Source of the DNA: Bacteroidia bacterium
GTDB lineage: Bacteria > Bacteroidota > Bacteroidia > Flavobacteriales > Flavobacteriaceae
Length of the DNA: 64,000 bases
Assembly: GCA_030428705.1 (NCBI GenBank)
Contig: JAUIDI010000002.1
Location: 434,001-498,000 of the forward strand
Direction: 5' to 3'
In this document: piece after piece, positions 60,860 to 64,000 of the stretch
Layout: every line of letters begins with the position of its first letter
Position numbering within the stretch: the stretch's first letter is position 1
Translations under genes and position numbers: made by a program
Notes under the pieces: generated by a model
Databases searched by the model: none
What the model was told of the DNA's origin: nothing
What the model saw: only the letters and a program-made list of their open reading frames with translations

Positions 60860-63472
60860 TTAAAACTGTTGGCCGATTATGAAGTGTGTTTCCCATCCGT
60901 GCGCCCCTGTGTCTTGGCCCGTGTTATCGGGATCGAAGCCGTATCCGAAATCGATTCCCAATAAACCAAATGCCGGCATAAAAATACGTAGCCCCACACC
61001 AGCCGATCGTTTAACTTCAAACGGATTAAATTCCTGAAAATTGTTGAAAGCATTGCCCGCTTCTAGAAAAGAGAGCATATAAATTGAGGCCGAAGGCTTT
61101 AAGGTTAATGGATATCGCAGTTCTAAGGAAAATTTATTATAGACCAAACCTCCCTCTTGTCTTCCCGTCAAAGGGTCAATAGGAGTCAACGATTGATTTT
61201 CATAACCCCGCAGTTGAATAACGTCACGGCCGTCTAAAGTGAAATTGCCAAGACCATCACCACCAACAAAGAAACGTTCAAAAGGCACATCGCCGACATC
61301 GTGATTGTAGGCACCTAAAAATCCAAATTCGGCATTGGTACGCAATACTAAAGATTTATCGTCTCGGCCGGCCAAAGTATTGTACCAATCTCCCTTAAAA
61401 TTAATCTTATAGTATTCCAACCATTTGAATCTTTCTTCTTCAAGCTTTTCACGTTGGCTATTCAATATAGATACTCTTGGGTCAGTCTGGTCCAAATCCC
61501 TGATTTCTTCCAACAGGGCACTACTCTCATCGCGAATCGCCTTGAAATCCTTATTGCTGAACAAGGAGTAAGGCGGCGTGAGTTTTGCGGTTATCGAAAA
61601 ATTCGAACCACCTCTCGGGAAAATACGTCCTCCCAATGTAGCGTTTCTGGATACCCCCAAGGTATAGGTAAAAGAATTGGATTTTCCATTACCAAAACTA
61701 AAGAGGCCTATGTTGTAGTTCTTAAAATCATATAATTGATAGCCCAATGAGTGGGATATGGTGAAATAGTCATCAGGCCATTGTACCCTTTTGGCGAGTC
61801 CTGCGGATACCCCGGTTATCGAAAACTGACGCGACTTGTCAATATTACGCGTCGCAAAATCATAAGAGAATTGCTGCGTTCGCGAAACGGAAAGATTAAA
61901 ACGTACCGGTTTTACACCGCCCAACCAAGGTTCTGAAAAATTAAGGCTATAGACCCTAAAGGTACGGCTTGCCTGCAAACGTAAGGCAAATGTTTGCCCA
62001 TCACCCATCGGCACCGGTTTGTACGCCTCGCCCTTGAAAAGGTTTTGAATCGAAAAATTGCTGAAGGAAAGACCAAGAGTACCGATAAAACCGCCGCCAC
62101 CATAACCACCTTGCAATTCTATTTGGCTCGAACCGGCCTCGACCAAACTATAATTGATATCTACGGTTCCCTCGTTTGGATTAGCATTACCGACCTCGGG
62201 TTTGATATTTTCCGCATCAAAAAAGCCAAGTTGCCCCAATTCACGGATACTTCTTATGATATCGGACTTGTTGTACTTTTGGCCCGGCCGTGTACGCAGT
62301 TCCCTAAAAATGACATGGTCATTGGTCTTGTCGTTGCCACTTACCGTAATATGATTCAAGAAGGTCTCCTTACCCTCAATTATTCGAATCTCGAAATTAA
62401 TCGTATCGTTCTCGGCAGAGACCTCAACCGGATTGATACTTGAGAACAAATACCCGTTATTTTGGTACGCATTGGTCAAATCGAATGCATCGGGATCCGA
62501 ATCATCGGCGACGCGCTCACGCAATAATACGCCATTGTACGTATCACCCTTTTTAATACCCAATATGGCTGCCAACTCGCGATCCGTATATACAGTATTG
62601 CCCACAAAATCGATATCGCCAAAATAGTATTTGTTGCCCTCTTCGACCTTGATCTTGATATCTATATTGTTATCATCTACCTTGATGATCGTATCTGAAA
62701 GCACCCGGGCGTCCCGATAACCATTTTCAGCATATTTGTCCACTAAAAGGCCGAGGTCGTTATCATAATCATCACGAATGAACTTTGATTTTTTCCAAAA
62801 CCTTCCGAATCTTTTCTCTTTGGTCTTTTTCATGGCCTTGCGCAGCTTCTTGGCCTTTATCTTTTCGTTGCCTTCAAAGATGATATCGTGAATCTTGACC
62901 TTATCCCCTTTCTTGATATTGATTACCATATTTTGGGTATTGTCCCCCACGGTATCTTTGGCGGTAACTATATTGACCTGGGCATTTAAATACCCTTGCT
63001 TCTTGTATTTGTTTTGAAGGTAGTTTTTAGAATTGGCGATAAGGCTCTGTGTAATCTTCTTTCCTTTTTTAAGATCGGTATCTTTCAGAAGTTCATCAAC
63101 CTTGCGTTCTTTAACGCCATATACAGTAACATTCGATAATGTCGGGCGTTCCAAAATATTCAGTTCAAGAAAAATGTTCTCCCCCTGAATATCGGTAATA
63201 AAAAATTTGATATCGGAGAACAACTCAAGACCCCAGAGTTTGTTTATGACCTCACTTATCTGATCTCCGGGCACGGTAATGGGTTGACCGACCCTAAGAC
63301 CCGTATACGTTTTGACCGTCTGCTCATTATAACTTTGGAGACCGGTCACTTCCAAGCCACCTAAAATATACTTTTTGCCGTCCTCATAAGAGAAGTCTTG
63401 AGCTAAAGTAAAGGTGGTAGTTAAGAGTAGTAGAAGAATAAATAAAGGTTCTAGCGGAATGAACCTTTTCAT
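60860..63472 (-). CDS. bamA: Outer-membrane assembly factor BamA (Omp85)
   Basis: 870 residues from the ATG at 63472, which gives a signal peptide (MKRFIPLEPLFILLLLLTTT); the track's earlier start at 63505 overlaps uppS. About five POTRA domains fill residues 25-450 (YILGGLEVTGLQSYNEQTV, KIHDIIFEGNEKIKAKKLR and more), and then a 16-strand barrel with the L6 loop (V/L-R-G-F/Y) as VIQLRGYENQS and a C-terminal Phe (FIIGQQF). It inserts beta-barrel proteins into the outer membrane. It follows uppS by four bases, as in many Bacteroidota. Confidence 0.96.
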   Translation of the reverse strand: MKRFIPLEPLFILLLLLTTTFTLAQDFSYEDGKKYILGGLEVTGLQSYNEQTVKTYTGLRVGQPITVPGDQISEVINKLWGLELFSDIKFFITDIQGENIFLELNILERPTLSNVTVYGVKERKVDELLKDTDLKKGKKITQSLIANSKNYLQNKYKKQGYLNAQVNIVTAKDTVGDNTQNMVINIKKGDKVKIHDIIFEGNEKIKAKKLRKAMKKTKEKRFGRFWKKSKFIRDDYDNDLGLLVDKYAENGYRDARVLSDTIIKVDDNNIDIKIKVEEGNKYYFGDIDFVGNTVYTDRELAAILGIKKGDTYNGVLLRERVADDSDPDAFDLTNAYQNNGYLFSSINPVEVSAENDTINFEIRIIEGKETFLNHITVSGNDKTNDHVIFRELRTRPGQKYNKSDIIRSIRELGQLGFFDAENIKPEVGNANPNEGTVDINYSLVEAGSSQIELQGGYGGGGFIGTLGLSFSNFSIQNLFKGEAYKPVPMGDGQTFALRLQASRTFRVYSLNFSEPWLGGVKPVRFNLSVSRTQQFSYDFATRNIDKSRQFSITGVSAGLAKRVQWPDDYFTISHSLGYQLYDFKNYNIGLFSFGNGKSNSFTYTLGVSRNATLGGRIFPRGGSNFSITAKLTPPYSLFSNKDFKAIRDESSALLEEIRDLDQTDPRVSILNSQREKLEEERFKWLEYYKINFKGDWYNTLAGRDDKSLVLRTNAEFGFLGAYNHDVGDVPFERFFVGGDGLGNFTLDGRDVIQLRGYENQSLTPIDPLTGRQEGGLVYNKFSLELRYPLTLKPSASIYMLSFLEAGNAFNNFQEFNPFEVKRSAGVGLRIFMPAFGLLGIDFGYGFDPDNTGQDTGAHGWETHFIIGQQF

Positions 63473-63476
63473 AACG

Positions 63477-64000
63477 CTAGTTGAGTTGTTCGCTAGTTTT
63501 TCCAAATCGTCGTTCTCTGTTCTGGTAATTCTTAATGGCCTCCACTAAATGGTGTTCTGTAAAATCGGGCCAAAATACCTCAATAAAATATAGTTCGGCG
63601 TACGCTATCTGCCAAAGCAAAAAATTGCTGATCCTATGCTCTCCACTGGTTCGGATCAACAAATCTACATCTGGCAAATTGCGCGTGTAAAGATGGTTAT
63701 TAATAATGGTTTCATCAATACTTTCGGGCGAAATTATATTATTTTTAACTTTGCTGGAAATCAATCGAATGGCGGTCTTCAGTTCTTCTCTTGAGCCGTA
63801 ATTAAGGGCAAGTGTCAAGGTCAATCCTGTGTTATGTTTCGTCTTTTCCTTTACCTCTTCAAGTTCACGCAGGGCTTTTTTGGGTAGCAAGGTAATATCC
63901 CCTATCGTATTTAAGCGAACGTTATTATCGACGAGAGTTTTTAGTTCTTTCCGTAGTGAAGACACCAATATGTTCATCAGGGTGTCGACTTCCAATTTGG
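63477..64000 (-). CDS. uppS: Isoprenyl transferase (undecaprenyl diphosphate synthase), N-terminus cut by window edge
   Basis: About 174 C-terminal residues of a roughly 245-residue enzyme. The reading continues to the window edge as ...KLEVDTLMNILVSSLRKELK; the track's Met is a TTG inside this. TLALNYGSREELKTAIRLI and DLLIRTSGEHRISNFLLWQI with AYAELYFIEVFWPDFTEHHL are the cis-prenyltransferase signatures. It makes the C55 lipid carrier for peptidoglycan and other glycans. It heads bamA and the two OmpH genes. Confidence 0.95.
   Translation of the reverse strand, partial: KLEVDTLMNILVSSLRKELKTLVDNNVRLNTIGDITLLPKKALRELEEVKEKTKHNTGLTLTLALNYGSREELKTAIRLISSKVKNNIISPESIDETIINNHLYTRNLPDVDLLIRTSGEHRISNFLLWQIAYAELYFIEVFWPDFTEHHLVEAIKNYQNRERRFGKTSEQLN

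Noticed and set aside
1-64000. CRISPR arrays, insertion sequences, prophage, tRNA or rRNA genes
   Set aside because: None seen: no regularly spaced direct repeats, transposase or integrase motifs, or cloverleaf-like segments in the intergenic regions I read.

Overview
The window is a stretch of chromosome from a Bacteroidota bacterium, almost certainly a marine-type Flavobacteriaceae. The evidence is a SusC/SusD pair, a CRTAC1-like VCBS/ASPIC lipoprotein, DUF5723 and CarboxypepD_reg proteins, absence of Shine-Dalgarno sequences, AT-rich intergenic DNA, and promoters of the Bacteroidota type (TTTG ... TAnnTTTG) in front of several genes. I cannot fix the genus. I see no insertion sequence, prophage, integrase, CRISPR array, tRNA or rRNA.

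Layout. (1) 1-11000, minus strand: the str-S10-spc ribosomal superoperon, rpsL-rpsG-fusA-rpsJ-rplC-D-W-B-rpsS-rplV-rpsC-rplP-rpmC-rpsQ-rplN-X-E-rpsN-rpsH-rplF-rplR (rplR cut by the window edge), read from a good promoter at about 11047-11077. There is no tuf between fusA and rpsJ. (2) 11.4-22.3 kb, plus strand: an outer-membrane uptake locus: SusC-like TonB-dependent receptor, SusD-like lipoprotein, a small surface lipoprotein with a DSYGDGW motif, a terminator, then an arylsulfotransferase-like lipoprotein and a 1122-residue VCBS/ASPIC lipoprotein. No glycoside hydrolase or sulfatase is present, so the substrate is unknown. (3) 22.3-35.1 kb: mixed housekeeping genes (rlmB, rhomboid protease, rarA, HAD nucleotidase, polysaccharide deacetylase-like protein, radC, a PaiB-type flavin protein, mpl, an SDR) and three envelope proteins of unknown role. 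(4) 35.2-43.7 kb, plus strand: a 2208-residue alpha-2-macroglobulin with an intact thioester motif (CNEQ), carrying a SusC-like CarboxypepD_reg plus TonB-plug module where the bait region is expected. It is followed by a Cys-motif/CarboxypepD_reg membrane protein and a transglutaminase-like protein that overlap by one base. (5) 43.8-49.3 kb: DUF4136 lipoprotein, obgE, a 44-residue membrane peptide absent from the ORF track, a GNAT acetyltransferase, a fused hpt-adk gene, and divergent purK-purE. Two copies of a composite palindromic repeat bracket the hpt-adk/GNAT pair. (6) 49.4-59.3 kb: M3 peptidase, a structured non-coding stretch ending in a terminator, a 5'-nucleotidase, PH-like and rhodanese proteins, an ECF sigma factor with a tiny ZAS-type protein, a UbiA-like membrane protein, gcvP, a methyltransferase and a family-2 glycosyltransferase. 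(7) 59.3-64 kb, minus strand: uppS-bamA-ompH-ompH, the outer-membrane assembly operon, with uppS cut by the right edge.

The strongest candidates for something undescribed are the A2M/TonB-plug fusion cluster (35.2-43.7 kb), the CAZyme-free SusCD-arylsulfotransferase-VCBS locus, the sigma/soluble-ZAS pair, and the possible small RNA at 51.5 kb. A recurring promoter geometry (TAnnTTT[G/A], four bases, then ATG) in several genes suggests leaderless or near-leaderless transcripts. All functional statements come from reading the sequence and from family knowledge; no search was run.
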